Notes: generated from the letters alone by a model not told the origin. Shown: positions 24,628 through 38,386, counted from the first letter of the stretch. The stretch: DNA of 64,000 bases from Verrucomicrobiota bacterium (GCA_017301995.1 JAFLEH010000011.1:120511-184510); one strand, 5' to 3'. A program made the numbers and translations.

Positions 24628-24769
24628 CCGCCACATCCGGGGGAGGGGGAACGCGTGGTTTCGCCGCCATTTACGCATCCCTTATCGTAAATTCCGCATT
24701 TGCCGCCATTATCGCCTCAATTTCTGCTATTTGGTGGACCGTCCGGCCGGGAATTCGTGAAATCGACCC

Positions 24770-28366
<3,597 letters not shown>

Positions 28367-28384
28367 CACCAACCGCGACACACC

Positions 28385-29377
28385 ATGGACCTCACCACAA
28401 CCTATCTGGGCCTCAAACTGAAAAACCCGGTCATTTCCGGAGCGTCGCCGCTGGTTGACAAGCTCGACAACGTCCGCCGGCTGGAGGATTCCGGAGCGGC
28501 CGCGATCGTGATGCACTCGCTCTTCGAGGAGCAGATCACCTCGCAGCAGCTCGCGGAGTTCGCCCACACCGAGTTTTCCGCGGATTCGTCCTCGGAAGCG
28601 GGTTCCTACTTCCCCCGCATGGAGGATTATGTGTTAGGACCCGACCGCTATCTCGACCAGATCCGCAAGATCAAGGAGATGGTGGACATTCCCGTGATCG
28701 GATCGCTCAACGGCACCAGCCTGGGCGGATGGACCCGTCATGCCAAGCTGATCCAGGAGGCCGGCGCCGACGCGCTGGAGCTGAATGTCTATTACGTGGC
28801 CACCAATCCGGACGAAACCGGCATGGAGGTGCAGATGCGGACGTTCAATATCCTTGAGGAAGTGAAGAAGGAAGTCACCATCCCGATCGCGCTCAAGATC
28901 TCGCCCTATTATTCGTCGCCCGGCAATTTCGCCAAGGCGCTCGACGCCCGCGGTGCGGCCGGTCTGGTCATGTTCAACCGGTTCTATCAGCCGGATATCA
29001 ACATCGAGGAACTGGAAGCCTCCCACAAGCTGGAGCTTTCCAACTCGGTTGAACTCCGCCAGCGCCTGCGCTGGATCGCCATCATCCACAGCCACATCAA
29101 GGCCGATATCTCACTGAGCGGCGGCGCGCACACCTATGAGGATGTCATCAAAGGCATCATGGTGGGCGCCAAAACCGTGCAGGTGGTCTCCGCCCTGCTC
29201 AAACACGGCCCGGACTACATCGGCGAGATCGTCACCAAGCTGGACCGTTGGATGGAAGAACACGAATACGAAAGCGTCGAGCAGATGCGGGGTTCCATGG
29301 GCCTCTCCAACTGCCCCGACCCCAGCGTCTATGAGCGCGCGAACTATCTGAAGATCCTCCAGCTTTGGAAGGTCTGA
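28385..29377 (+). CDS. dihydroorotate dehydrogenase-like protein
   Basis: This 330-residue protein has the TIM-barrel FMN-binding fold of class 1 dihydroorotate dehydrogenases (MDLTTTYLGLKLKNPVISGA, then IPVIGSLNGTSLGGW, ALELNVYYVATNPDETG and GGAHTYEDVIKGIMVGAKTV). Proteins of this type are usually placed beside nifJ-like genes and are not the pyrimidine pathway PyrD; the true substrate is unknown. It starts 18 bases after nifJ in the same operon. The N-terminal substrate-binding loop that carries the PyrD active base is not clearly present. Confidence 0.88.
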   Translation: MDLTTTYLGLKLKNPVISGASPLVDKLDNVRRLEDSGAAAIVMHSLFEEQITSQQLAEFAHTEFSADSSSEAGSYFPRMEDYVLGPDRYLDQIRKIKEMVDIPVIGSLNGTSLGGWTRHAKLIQEAGADALELNVYYVATNPDETGMEVQMRTFNILEEVKKEVTIPIALKISPYYSSPGNFAKALDARGAAGLVMFNRFYQPDINIEELEASHKLELSNSVELRQRLRWIAIIHSHIKADISLSGGAHTYEDVIKGIMVGAKTVQVVSALLKHGPDYIGEIVTKLDRWMEEHEYESVEQMRGSMGLSNCPDPSVYERANYLKILQLWKV

Positions 29378-29631
29378 GGCAATGGCCTTGTTGACCTCGT
29401 TGACGTGATTGACGGTATGAGCGGCCTCTTTGACAAACAAGGAGGCTTCGGCGAGCGCCTGACCGCCCGGCGTCTTGCCGCCCGCGAGGAATAGCGCGCG
29501 AACGGGCCCGAATGTCCCGAATGCGGTGCCTCCATGCGCCTCCGCAAATCGGCGCGCGGCGATTTGCGGGGCAGCTCGGCCTATCCGGAATGCAAGGGCA
29601 TCAAACCGATCTAACCGGGGTTGCGCCTTTG
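29378..29631. other. gene-poor gap after nifJ operon
   Basis: These 254 bases lie between the convergent dehydrogenase-like and SNF2 genes. A minus-strand frame crosses it but is an artefact of GC-rich coding on the opposite strand. I see no terminator hairpin with a T-run and no other feature. Confidence 0.45.
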
Positions 29632-32600
29632 TCAGTCCGGGACATCGACCGGCGCGAGCAAGTGCGACAGCGTTTCCTCGTCGATCCGCAGTTTGGCGGT
29701 GTCTTCGCAGAGCAGCGCTTCCACCAGCGCGGATTTGTGGCGCTGGAGGTCCAGAATACGGTCCTCGATGGTGCCGCGGCACACCAGTTTGTGAACGAAC
29801 ACCGGCTTGGTCTGTCCGATGCGGTGGGCGCGGTCGGTCGCCTGGTTTTCGGCCGCCGGGTTCCACCACGGATCGTAGTGGATCACGGTGTCGGCGGCGG
29901 TTAGGTTGAGGCCGGTTCCTCCCGCCTTGAGCGAGATGAGAAAAACCGGATAGGCACCGCTCTGGAAATCCTTCACCAGCTTCGCCCGCTCGCGGGTCTG
30001 GCCGGTTAGTTTCAGATAGGGGATATCCGCGGTTTCCAGATGCTCCTCGATGAGCGCCAGCATCGACGTGAATTGCGAGAACAGCAGAATGCGCCGGCCT
30101 TCCTCGATCAGCGTGGGAAGAAGTTCTTCGGTCAGGTAGTCAAGCTTGGCGGATTCGGTGATCCTCTGTGCGGCCGGATTGTCCAACAATTGCGGATGGC
30201 AGCAGATCTGGCGCAGCTTGAGCAGGGCGTCCAGGACGATGATGTGGGACTTGGCCAGCCCCTTGGCGGCAAGCGCGTCGCGCACGCGTTTGTCCATCGC
30301 CGCGCGCACCGATTCGTAGATGTCGGCCTGCTTCGGAGTGAGATCGATACCGTGGATGATGTGGGTTTTTTCCGGCAGTTCGGCGGCAACCTGATCCTTG
30401 GTGCGGCGCAGAATGAGAGGGGCCACACGGCGGTTCAGCGCGATCTGGGCGGCGGACGAGCGGTCGCGCTCGATCGGCTTGCGGAACACGGTGGAGAAGG
30501 TCTTTTCATCCGCCAGGAAGCCGGGCATCAGGAAACGCATGAGGCTCCACAGCTCGCCGAGGTGGTTCTCCATCGGCGTTCCCGATAGACAAACCCGGTG
30601 GGCCGCCTTGATCTCGCAGGCGTTTTTCGCGGTGGCGGATTTCGGGTTTTTGATATATTGCGCCTCATCGAGCACGAGGATGTGCCAACGGAGTTTCGAT
30701 AGCTCCGCGAAGTCGCGGGTGAGCAGCGGATAGGAAGTGACCACGACATCGGCCTCCGCGGCGAATTGGAAATGATCCGAGCGGTCATTGCCGTGCAGCA
30801 CCAGAACCTTGAGAGCGGGCGCGAATTTTTCAAACTCCCCCTTCCAGTTTGGCACCACCGAGGTGGGAGCCACGACCAGCGAGGGCGAGCCCGGTTGCGC
30901 GGCCGCCGCCGCGGCAAGGTGCGCGATCGTCTGGAGGGTTTTGCCCAGCCCCATGTCGTCGGCCAGAATGCCGTGGAGCCCGTGGGCGGCGAGAAACCGC
31001 AGCCACCGGTAGCCTTCGGTTTGATAGGGACGCAACTCCGCGCTGACGGTGTCCGGCACGGGGGCTTCGGGCAGACCGTTGATTTCGCGCAGCCCGCGCC
31101 CCAGCGCGGCGAGCGCCCGCGTGGTTTCGCTGGACTCGATCTCCAGCCGATCCGCCACCCCGGCGGCGCCGAGGCGGTCGAGGCGGATCATGCCATCGCC
31201 CGACCGAGAGTGGAACAGATGGCGCACCTGCTCGACCATTTCCAGAAACCGGTTGGCGGGAAAACGGATGTGGCCGTCCGCCGGGTTGTCGCACGGGATT
31301 AGCAGGAACTCCGGACGGTTTTCCGGATCCTTGTACTTTTCCAACAGATCGCTCCGGATCGCCTTGGCGATTTGTGGGATCAGGCTCACGCGCTTGCCCT
31401 CGAACTCACCGGTGACATCAAAGCGGAACCAGTCGATCCCGTGATCGGGGTCGGCTTCGATCGCGGGGAAAAAATCGTGCAGGTCGTGGATGGTTAGACC
31501 GAGCTTGGGGTCGGTCTCGATGCGCCAGCCTGCGGCGGTTAGATCGGCGGCGGCCTCGCCGGCCACGTAGTCGATCCATTCGCCGGGGCCGGCGTCCGGG
31601 TCGTCGATGAACCACGATCCGCGTGCGGTTTCGTTGAGATCGTACGCGCGGAAAATGTCGGTGGCGGGGACCAGTCCCGACTTGGCGAGCGCGGCGGTGG
31701 GTGCGGCTTCGGCGGCGGTGTTTCGGATGAGTTCCAGTCTGCGGGTGCCGTCGAACCACGCGGCTACCGGTGCGGCTCCGCCCAACAGGGGAGGCAGCGG
31801 TTTGAATCCCGGATAGCGGAATTCCGGCAGGGCGGCGATGTGGCGTTTCAGATAGACCCCGGTGCGGACCTCGGTGATGCGGAGAACCGCCTCGGGTGTC
31901 AGGTCGCGCAACGTTTCCGTTTCACCCACCGTGGGCAGGGGTGGCGGATTGTCCGGGGTCAGTGCGGCCAGGCGTTCGCAGACTCCCATGTTCTCCTCCG
32001 CCGGCACTTCGGGGCCGTTGGCCCAGGCGATGATAAACTCCGGGGGATCATCTCCTGTCTCCACCGGCCCCATCAAACGGTTCTTCAGGTCAAGATAGGC
32101 GGCAGGCACGGTGGGAAGAAGGATCCGTTGCGCCGTGTCGTCCTGGGGGTCGAGATTCACGACGGGCCTGCTGTTTCCGTTAGGGAGTTGCCGCCACCCC
32201 ATGGATGCCCGCAAGCCGGGTCCCGCCTTGATTCCATGGCAGATCTTGTTTGCGGAATAGATGCTGGCGGATTTGTTCTCGACGAAAACCATCCGCCCGG
32301 TTTCCAGAGCGGGAAAGAGGATATCCTCCCAGCCTTCGCCCTCCAGCCAGGCCTGCGATCCCCAGGTTCCCATCCGCCGGCCACGGGCGTGCAACGCGGT
32401 GCATATCGGAATGTCCTCGGGCGCCATGTACTTCGTGGGCTTGAGAGGATCCGCGGTGGCCACGCTACGGTCCACCGAGATGCCCGATTTGTTGTGGGTT
32501 CCGGCTCGGAGGGCCAGCTTGAATCGCGGATTCTCCGGTGTTCCGCCTTCGCGCTCGATGCAATACGCGAGGAATTTCGCGTAGGGTTTGGCGGGCTTGG

Positions 32601-33081
32601 AAGCTTCCACGGCCTTGGCGGCCGCGATTTGTTGGACCACCCTCAGGTTCGATATCCACTCCGTGATTTTGTAGGAAACCCGCGCTTTGGGAACGCCGGG
32701 CGTTTCACCCGCGTTGGCTGTCACCACCCGTTTCAGGGCGTGGATCACCGCCTCGCCATGCGGACAATCGATGAACTCATCGCATCCGCATTCTGACGTC
32801 CAGCCATCCTGAAAATCGCCCGGCATGTCCCATTCGTCCGTAAACAGTGAAACCCGGACCCGATACTGACGGCCATTGGTGTGCCTGACCTTGGCGGCGA
32901 GCAGAATGTCGCACTCGTCGTATGGCCCGGTTTCCACGAACTGTGCTTCCACGACCTGGATGCCTCCGGGTTCCTCGGATTTTCCATCTTCGTCCGAATT
33001 CCAGTCTTCCAGCCACTCGACGAGGCCGGGATAACGGGAAATCTGGGCGTAGCTGGGAAGAATCATCAGCGCGAACCCCAT
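29632..33081 (-). CDS. SNF2 family DEAD/DEAH-like helicase with SWIM-type zinc finger
   Basis: This 1149-residue ATPase remodels or translocates on DNA-protein complexes. The N-terminal region has a SWIM-like Cys/His cluster (CGCDEFIDCPHGEAV, about residue 97) and a long linker. The SNF2 helicase core carries ILADDMGLGKTLQTIAHL (Walker A, about residue 712), LVLDEAQYIKN (DEAQ box), SGTPMENHLGELWSL and GGTGLNLTAADTVIHYDPWW then TDRAHRIGQT (motifs V/VI). The start is uncertain: ATGs at 33081, 33066 and 33114 are in frame. A 254-base gene-poor gap separates it from the nifJ operon. The physiological role of bacterial SNF2 proteins is largely unknown. Confidence 0.92.
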   Translation of the reverse strand: MGFALMILPSYAQISRYPGLVEWLEDWNSDEDGKSEEPGGIQVVEAQFVETGPYDECDILLAAKVRHTNGRQYRVRVSLFTDEWDMPGDFQDGWTSECGCDEFIDCPHGEAVIHALKRVVTANAGETPGVPKARVSYKITEWISNLRVVQQIAAAKAVEASKPAKPYAKFLAYCIEREGGTPENPRFKLALRAGTHNKSGISVDRSVATADPLKPTKYMAPEDIPICTALHARGRRMGTWGSQAWLEGEGWEDILFPALETGRMVFVENKSASIYSANKICHGIKAGPGLRASMGWRQLPNGNSRPVVNLDPQDDTAQRILLPTVPAAYLDLKNRLMGPVETGDDPPEFIIAWANGPEVPAEENMGVCERLAALTPDNPPPLPTVGETETLRDLTPEAVLRITEVRTGVYLKRHIAALPEFRYPGFKPLPPLLGGAAPVAAWFDGTRRLELIRNTAAEAAPTAALAKSGLVPATDIFRAYDLNETARGSWFIDDPDAGPGEWIDYVAGEAAADLTAAGWRIETDPKLGLTIHDLHDFFPAIEADPDHGIDWFRFDVTGEFEGKRVSLIPQIAKAIRSDLLEKYKDPENRPEFLLIPCDNPADGHIRFPANRFLEMVEQVRHLFHSRSGDGMIRLDRLGAAGVADRLEIESSETTRALAALGRGLREINGLPEAPVPDTVSAELRPYQTEGYRWLRFLAAHGLHGILADDMGLGKTLQTIAHLAAAAAAQPGSPSLVVAPTSVVPNWKGEFEKFAPALKVLVLHGNDRSDHFQFAAEADVVVTSYPLLTRDFAELSKLRWHILVLDEAQYIKNPKSATAKNACEIKAAHRVCLSGTPMENHLGELWSLMRFLMPGFLADEKTFSTVFRKPIERDRSSAAQIALNRRVAPLILRRTKDQVAAELPEKTHIIHGIDLTPKQADIYESVRAAMDKRVRDALAAKGLAKSHIIVLDALLKLRQICCHPQLLDNPAAQRITESAKLDYLTEELLPTLIEEGRRILLFSQFTSMLALIEEHLETADIPYLKLTGQTRERAKLVKDFQSGAYPVFLISLKAGGTGLNLTAADTVIHYDPWWNPAAENQATDRAHRIGQTKPVFVHKLVCRGTIEDRILDLQRHKSALVEALLCEDTAKLRIDEETLSHLLAPVDVPD

Positions 33082-33136
33082 CACGTCGAGGGCCGCGTGA
33101 CAAGAGCCAATCACAATCGGGAAAACTTCCCACCGG

Positions 33137-34039
33137 CTATTTTTTCACCTTCTTGATCGACTTGTTATCCCGGATCGTGCTTTCGGCGATAACCGCCTTC
33201 GCCGTTTCGCGGTCCTTTGAGAACCGCATGGTCCAGTATCTCTCGGTGGTCATTTGGGTGATCTTGACGGTCTCTCCGTCGAGCACTTCCCATGCGGTCA
33301 ACCATGAGGGACCCGAAATTTTGCCGCCCTCGAGGAAACGGATGGTGAATGCCGGGTTCTCGTTGTCGTCCAGGTGCCATGACCATGAGTTCTCCGTCAG
33401 CAGTTTTTCGAGTCCCTTTTTGGTCTTGGCGGTTTCCTTATCCTTGCGGTTGGCGACCACCGCCGGATCGGTGGATTTCGCCTCGGCGGCTTCCTTGCGC
33501 GCGGCATCGCGTTCCCTGACATACTCCTCAAGCCGTTCTCTAACCTTCAGCGCTTCGGCCGCCTTGCCGGACTTTGTCAGATCGACCACGAGTTGGTTCA
33601 TCTCCTTGATGTAGGATCGTTCCACGGCCAGCGCCGTTCTTTCGACCTGAGGGGTGATCTTTGCCTTCTGATCAATATAGATCTGGCGCATTTTCGCGAG
33701 ATCCGGATGCTTGGGAGGAGGGGCGGAATCCAGTCCCTCGGCCAGCGACTCCAACTCGGATGCGACCGCGACGAGGATCTCCAGGTTGCCGGCGTTCTGT
33801 GCTGCGACCCGCTTCTTTTCCAATGCCTCGCGATATTTCGTGTCGAGATCCCTGAGGGGGCGCTGCGCTTCCTCCATCTGCGCCTCCATCATGACCTCGA
33901 TGGCCGACGCAACTCCCGAATCGGCCGATTCCGCGGCTTTGGGTTGGGAGCACATGAGCAGCGAAACGGCAAAAGCTGCTGCGGGGCGACGAAACAGTCC
34001 GGCGAAACGGGCAAAGCGCGCGGTGTTGGATGCGTTCAT
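33137..34039 (-). CDS. secreted coiled-coil protein of unknown function
   Basis: This is a 300-residue protein. The signal peptide follows a basic N-terminus (FRRPAAAFAVSLLMCSQPKA; the Cys could be a lipobox). Residues about 45-215 form an extended helical coiled coil rich in Glu, Lys, Arg and Ala, with blocks such as LVVDLTKSGKAAEALKVRER. The C-terminal 90 residues are beta-rich (SWSWHLDDNENPAFTIRFLE). Similar long-helix plus beta-domain secreted proteins are common in Planctomycetes and Verrucomicrobia, but I know no assigned function. It is transcribed away from the DUF1080 gene. Confidence 0.8.
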   Translation of the reverse strand: MNASNTARFARFAGLFRRPAAAFAVSLLMCSQPKAAESADSGVASAIEVMMEAQMEEAQRPLRDLDTKYREALEKKRVAAQNAGNLEILVAVASELESLAEGLDSAPPPKHPDLAKMRQIYIDQKAKITPQVERTALAVERSYIKEMNQLVVDLTKSGKAAEALKVRERLEEYVRERDAARKEAAEAKSTDPAVVANRKDKETAKTKKGLEKLLTENSWSWHLDDNENPAFTIRFLEGGKISGPSWLTAWEVLDGETVKITQMTTERYWTMRFSKDRETAKAVIAESTIRDNKSIKKVKK

Positions 34040-34310
34040 GGAAGCGATCGGTTGTTGTTGTCGGGGTGTGCCGGCGGATGCGGATGGGGCTGACCCGGGA
34101 ACCGCTCTGCCGGCAACTGTCTGCTAGGTTAGAAACCGGGACGGGGGTGTCAAGGGGATTCTGAGTCGAATCGGTGGGGAAATTTGGAATCGGTCCTTTC
34201 GGGTGGCCCGGAGAATTTCGGTGGAATGCAAGGATGTCGGCGCGGCGCTCGTAAGGTTGGGTCGGAGTGATCAAGGGTTTAGCGCTCCCACCACAACATT
34301 CGTCAACGCC
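34040..34310. other. divergent intergenic region
   Basis: These 271 bases separate the coiled-coil gene and the DUF1080 gene, which point away from each other. It must hold their promoters, but I cannot mark reliable -35/-10 boxes. No repeat is visible. Confidence 0.4.
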
Positions 34311-34961
34311 ATGAAAAACATCATCCGGGTTTTTTCCGCAATCGCTCTCGTCGCGTGTCCCGCCGTTTCCGCCCAGACGCCCGCGCCCAAGGCGGGCGAT
34401 TGGATCGTCCTATTCGACGGCAAGAATCTCGACGGCTGGACCAACCGCGATGGCGGACCCACAAAATGGGAGGCAGCGGATGGCGCGATGTCCGGAAAAC
34501 AGGGCAGTGGGGATGTGTGGACCAAGGCGCGGTACGGAGATTTCATCCTCGAACTCGAATTCAAAACCACCGGCAACAGCGGCGTGTTCTTCCGCACCGA
34601 CAATCCGAAAGACCCCGTTCAGACCGGCATCGAAATCCAGGTGGACAATCCGCGCGACCCCGACCGCCACAGCGTGGGTGCGATCTATGATCTGGTGGCC
34701 CCGTCGAAAAACGCCGCCAAGGCGAACGAGTGGAACCGGCTGGAGATCGCCGTCAAGGGCCCGAAGATCGCGGTGAAGCTCAATGGCGAGAAAATCGCGG
34801 AGATGGACCTCGACAAATGGACCGAGGCCGGCAAAAACCCGGACGGCTCGCCCAACAAATTCAAGCGGGCGCTCAAGGACTGGAAGCGCGAGGGGCATAT
34901 CGGTTTCCAGGATCACGGCTCCAACGTGAGCTATCGGAAAGTGCGGATCAAACCGCTCTAA
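34311..34961 (+). CDS. DUF1080 domain protein (3-keto-disaccharide hydrolase family)
   Basis: This is a 216-residue secreted or periplasmic protein. The signal peptide is MKNIIRVFSAIALVACPAVS. The domain matches the DUF1080 type: WIVLFDGKNLDGWTNRDGG near the mature N-terminus, then FILELEFKTTGNSGVFFR and HIGFQDHGSNVSYRKVRIKP at the end. Family members in gut and environmental bacteria hydrolyse 3-keto sugars. The ATG at 34311 leaves the signal peptide intact; a 36-residue upstream extension is not convincing. It is followed 21 bases later by the beta-helix gene, so the pair may act on the same glycan. Confidence 0.92.
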   Translation: MKNIIRVFSAIALVACPAVSAQTPAPKAGDWIVLFDGKNLDGWTNRDGGPTKWEAADGAMSGKQGSGDVWTKARYGDFILELEFKTTGNSGVFFRTDNPKDPVQTGIEIQVDNPRDPDRHSVGAIYDLVAPSKNAAKANEWNRLEIAVKGPKIAVKLNGEKIAEMDLDKWTEAGKNPDGSPNKFKRALKDWKREGHIGFQDHGSNVSYRKVRIKPL

Positions 34962-34982
34962 CGGTATTGTGTTTCCAATCGG

Positions 34983-36686
34983 ATGAGAACCGCCGTCGCG
35001 CTCGCGTTATCCGCGTGGACCTTTGCGGCTGGCGCGGAGGATTTCCGGCCGATGGTGGCGGACGCGCTGGCGCGTGGCGAAAAGCGGATCGTGATCCCGC
35101 CAGGGATCTATCGGTTGGAGCCGGATCAGGGAACGAAGTCGGTGTGGCGGATCGCGAACGTCCGCGATACCGAGATTATCGCCGACGGGGTGACGCTTCT
35201 ATCCGCCAAACTGACGAGGGCGGTGGAGATCGGAGACTGCGAGCGGTTGACCCTGCGCGGACTTGTCGTGGATTACGATCCCTTGCCGTTCACCCAGGGC
35301 GAGGTGGTCACGGTGGCCGGGGACCGCGGATGGATCGAGGTGAAGCTGCACGCCGGTTATCCGCGGAAGCCCTACGCGCGCATCGACGTGGTGGATCCCG
35401 CGACCCGCTATCGGAAACGGGGGATGCCGTTTCTGTGGGGAACCATGGCGGAAATACGCGGGGATGGGTTGGTTAGGGTGAGCCGCGAGGGAATCGGCGC
35501 GGCCGCCGTGCCGGGCGACTTGGTTTCGCTCAGTACCGGACCCGCGCCCGATGGCATCCCGCACGGGATCTCGCTGGACCGGTGTGCGGCGGTTGTGTTG
35601 GATCACGTCACGGTCCATAGCGCGCCGGGGATGGGCATCATCGAGTGCGACGGCGAAGGCGGCACAAGGATGTTAGGTTGCAGGGTGGTGCCCGGCCCGA
35701 TGCCCGGAGGTGCCAAGCAGGAGCGACTCCTCAGCACCTCGTGGGATGCGATCCAGTCGAAGACGATCCGGCGGGGACCGGTCGTGGACGGTTGTGAGAT
35801 CCGCGACGCGGGAGATGATTCGTGGAGCGTGCAATCCGCCGATTTCATGGTGCTGCGGGCCGCCGGGACAAAGCTGGTGGTCGCGTGTCGGGATGAGTAC
35901 ACCGTGGGCGTGTTAACCGGTGATAGGCTGGGGACCCGTTTGGGCGGGGATTTCGCGATGATTGTTTCCCGGAGGGAAGTCAAGCGAGGTGAAGCGGGAG
36001 TCTCTCCGGATGTTCTATCAAAATTGGACGGTGCCGCCGCGTGGTCGCTGTGGAAGGTCTCGCCGAAATGGCTGGAATTGGTGATTGACCGCGATCTTCC
36101 GGTTAGGGAAGGCGAATCGGTGTTCTCGGCCGACCGGATGGGGAATGGATTTCGTTTCTCCAACAACCGGATCCGCAGTGCGGGAAGGGTTCTGGTGAAG
36201 GCGGCCGGGGTGATCGAGGACAATCTGTTGGACACCCCCCACGCGTTGGTGGTTTGTCCCGAGCTTCCCGGCGGCGCGGCCGCGGGCATCGAGGGGTTGG
36301 TTATCCGCCGCAACACCATCCGGCGGGCGGGTTGGTTCTGTCCCGCGCCATGGTCGAGCCAGGCCGGGGCTTTGTCGATCACGGCAACCGCGGGGCCGCG
36401 CACGCTGGGACCCGCGGGGGTTTTCGCGAACGTCCGGATCGAGGACAACGTGTTCGAGGATGGCGTGGGCCCGGGGTTGGTGATCAGCTCCGCCCGCGGC
36501 GTGGTCGTCCGCGGCAACCGTTTCGTCAGGCCTCACCACTCCAAACCCAACGACACTGGCGCGGCTTACGGAATTTCTAGCAGTTCGGTGATCTGGATCG
36601 AAAACTGCGAGGGTGTTAGCCAGGATGGAAATCCGGTGATCGACCCGGGTCCGTTTGCGGGAGATCCGGTGGTGAACAAGCCGTGA
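34983..36686 (+). CDS. secreted right-handed parallel beta-helix protein
   Basis: This is a 567-residue protein with a short signal peptide (MRTAVALALSAWTFAAGAED). Residues about 60-540 are repeating short strands with stacked Asn, Val and Ile, typical of a parallel beta-helix (for example CERLTLRGLVVDYDP, IEGLVIRRNTIRRAG, VRIEDNVFEDGVGPGLVISS and RGVVVRGNRFVRP). GH110 alpha-galactosidases and pectate lyases share this architecture; the SWDAIQSKTIRRGPVVDGCE segment resembles the GH110 substrate region loosely. The exact enzyme class is not determined. Its stop codon lies inside the left copy of a 57-bp direct repeat. Confidence 0.8.
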   Translation: MRTAVALALSAWTFAAGAEDFRPMVADALARGEKRIVIPPGIYRLEPDQGTKSVWRIANVRDTEIIADGVTLLSAKLTRAVEIGDCERLTLRGLVVDYDPLPFTQGEVVTVAGDRGWIEVKLHAGYPRKPYARIDVVDPATRYRKRGMPFLWGTMAEIRGDGLVRVSREGIGAAAVPGDLVSLSTGPAPDGIPHGISLDRCAAVVLDHVTVHSAPGMGIIECDGEGGTRMLGCRVVPGPMPGGAKQERLLSTSWDAIQSKTIRRGPVVDGCEIRDAGDDSWSVQSADFMVLRAAGTKLVVACRDEYTVGVLTGDRLGTRLGGDFAMIVSRREVKRGEAGVSPDVLSKLDGAAAWSLWKVSPKWLELVIDRDLPVREGESVFSADRMGNGFRFSNNRIRSAGRVLVKAAGVIEDNLLDTPHALVVCPELPGGAAAGIEGLVIRRNTIRRAGWFCPAPWSSQAGALSITATAGPRTLGPAGVFANVRIEDNVFEDGVGPGLVISSARGVVVRGNRFVRPHHSKPNDTGAAYGISSSSVIWIENCEGVSQDGNPVIDPGPFAGDPVVNKP

Positions 36687-36741
36687 TTGCTAGGAAATTG
36701 CTTTTCACGGTTGGTGCGCATGAGGGGCTAAAGAGCGGTTC
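36685..36741. repeat. 57-bp direct repeat, left copy
   Basis: A 57-bp sequence (GATTGCTAGGAAATTGCTTT... ending GCGGTTC) that contains the last two bases of the beta-helix stop codon and recurs, with one base deletion and one substitution, at 38387-38442. The two copies flank a 1.7-kb segment with one gene. Confidence 0.85.
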
Positions 36742-36866
36742 GCCCTGTAAATAATTGAAAAATCGGTGTTTCCAGTGGACCTCAGTGCCCTCAGTGGAAA
36801 TCTTGTTGCAAGTTGTCTGTACCACCCGATTTCTTGCTAAAATGGACAGTATTGGGCGTGCCTCCC

Positions 36867-38330
36867 TCACTTGGCCGTGAAATCAATCGACACTCCAAAG
36901 TGGCTGCGGAGGGCGTTTTCGATCCGCTCCCCGACCACGGCTGCGGATTCGCCGTTCAGGAGTGCCTTGACCCCCTCCTGCTTCAGATGTTTGGGATCAA
37001 CCGCAGGCTTCTCGAGCGGCGGCGCGGGAGGCGTCAGGGTTGTTGGGTATTCAACCCGGCCATCCGGCAGTTGTTTGACGCCGGGCTGCTGCTTGAACAA
37101 GTCCATCGCCGCCCGATATCGCTCCATATCCGCGACATAGGCATTGTATTTGGCCAAGGCCAGCCGATTGCAATCCAGCATGGCACGGAGCTTCGCCAGG
37201 CCACGCTCACCCTCGATCTCGATAAAATAGAACACGATGAGGTGCGCGGTGCGGTAGTAACGCAAGCGGCGGATGGCCTCCACGCCCGGAAAGGTGGGAT
37301 TTCCGCCGGAAATACACCATCCGCTATCCGCCATTTCCAACATTTCCGAGACGGATCGCATCTGGTATTTGAGCTTTTTCGGGCTTGTTTGCTGGCTGTT
37401 TTTGGACGAACCGCCGCCGCCAAATCCGATGTCCGCCGTCGTCCGCGGAATGCCATCCTTGATGAAATACTCCTGAGCCATGAGTTTCAGCACCTCACTG
37501 GAAATGGCCTTGCTCCCCGTTCGGAAGGTGTTGTTCTCAACCGGAATGTTCGACAAATACTCAGCATATCCCTCGGAGAACCACAGTGGCATCGGCTGCA
37601 GCATGTCGTGGGAGAGCATGTGGGTCAGCTCATGGATGATGGTGGTGGTGTCCGCCGCCTTGCGCGAGGCCGTGCGCCAGCCGTCGGAGCCTTTCACCAA
37701 GCCCATCAGCTCCAGCGGGGCCAGAAAACGCTTTTGGGGGATTTTATAGACACCGGCGGTGTTGACGGGACCGCCGTTCTGACGGTAAGCATCCAGTGTG
37801 CCGAACAACTCAGCCCGGAAATAGCCGTCGTCCGGATCGGCTAGGATGCCGAACGGGGAACTGCTGTTCAGAGCGTGGGTCGCCTCAAACAGGCAGGCGA
37901 GATCTTTGGTCAGTTCCCTGCCCAGATTGACGTCCGTCTCAAACCGGAAATGCCGGGTGGTATAGACGAATTTTCCGCCAGTCCCCGCAGCTTCGCTCAC
38001 GGTTTGGTTTGACAGTGTGGCGGACAACTCGCCCGGCCATCCGGACCAGGTGCGGTGGAATTCCCTCGGATTGGCCGCGATGAACGACTGATCTCCAGAT
38101 GATAGTTTAGCCAACGCCACCGGCACGGTCTTGCCTGAGGTCAGCCCGAGATAGACACTGCCGTCCAGCACTCCGAGGTATTCGGCGACCAGCTTTTTTC
38201 CGTCGGAGCTTGTCCACTCCCGAGCAACAGGCTTGGCGGGAACTACCGACGTGCCTGCGCCATCCCCAAAAACCGGTGTCCGGGCCAGCGCGAAAACCAG
38301 CAGAAGATGGAACAAAGCTGTGCGGCTCAT
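36867..38330 (-). CDS. secreted SHD1-domain protein with HExxH metallopeptidase motif
   Basis: This is a 487-residue protein with a signal peptide (MSRTALFHLLLVFALARTPV). After it, residues about 35-85 match the SHD1 module (REWTSSDGKKLVAEYLGVLD then SGKTVPVALAKLSSGD), which in bacterial proteins of this kind often precedes other domains. A later segment, TIIHELTHMLSHDM (about residue 230), has the HExxH zinc motif and is followed by LWFSEGYAEYL, the acidic third-ligand region. This is the layout of DUF1570-like putative metalloproteases. It lies between the two 57-bp direct repeats, opposite in orientation to the upstream beta-helix gene. Export and peptidase activity are inferences. Confidence 0.82.
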   Translation of the reverse strand: MSRTALFHLLLVFALARTPVFGDGAGTSVVPAKPVAREWTSSDGKKLVAEYLGVLDGSVYLGLTSGKTVPVALAKLSSGDQSFIAANPREFHRTWSGWPGELSATLSNQTVSEAAGTGGKFVYTTRHFRFETDVNLGRELTKDLACLFEATHALNSSSPFGILADPDDGYFRAELFGTLDAYRQNGGPVNTAGVYKIPQKRFLAPLELMGLVKGSDGWRTASRKAADTTTIIHELTHMLSHDMLQPMPLWFSEGYAEYLSNIPVENNTFRTGSKAISSEVLKLMAQEYFIKDGIPRTTADIGFGGGGSSKNSQQTSPKKLKYQMRSVSEMLEMADSGWCISGGNPTFPGVEAIRRLRYYRTAHLIVFYFIEIEGERGLAKLRAMLDCNRLALAKYNAYVADMERYRAAMDLFKQQPGVKQLPDGRVEYPTTLTPPAPPLEKPAVDPKHLKQEGVKALLNGESAAVVGERIENALRSHFGVSIDFTAK

Positions 38331-38386
38331 GCCGCTGTCGTATTCAGCACCCACGCCAACGTCAAGCGCCAACTTCGCTAGGACAC

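Noticed and set aside
29378..29869. Minus-strand frame crossing the gap after the nifJ operon
   Set aside because: It overlaps the SNF2 coding end in another frame and has no recognisable protein pattern.
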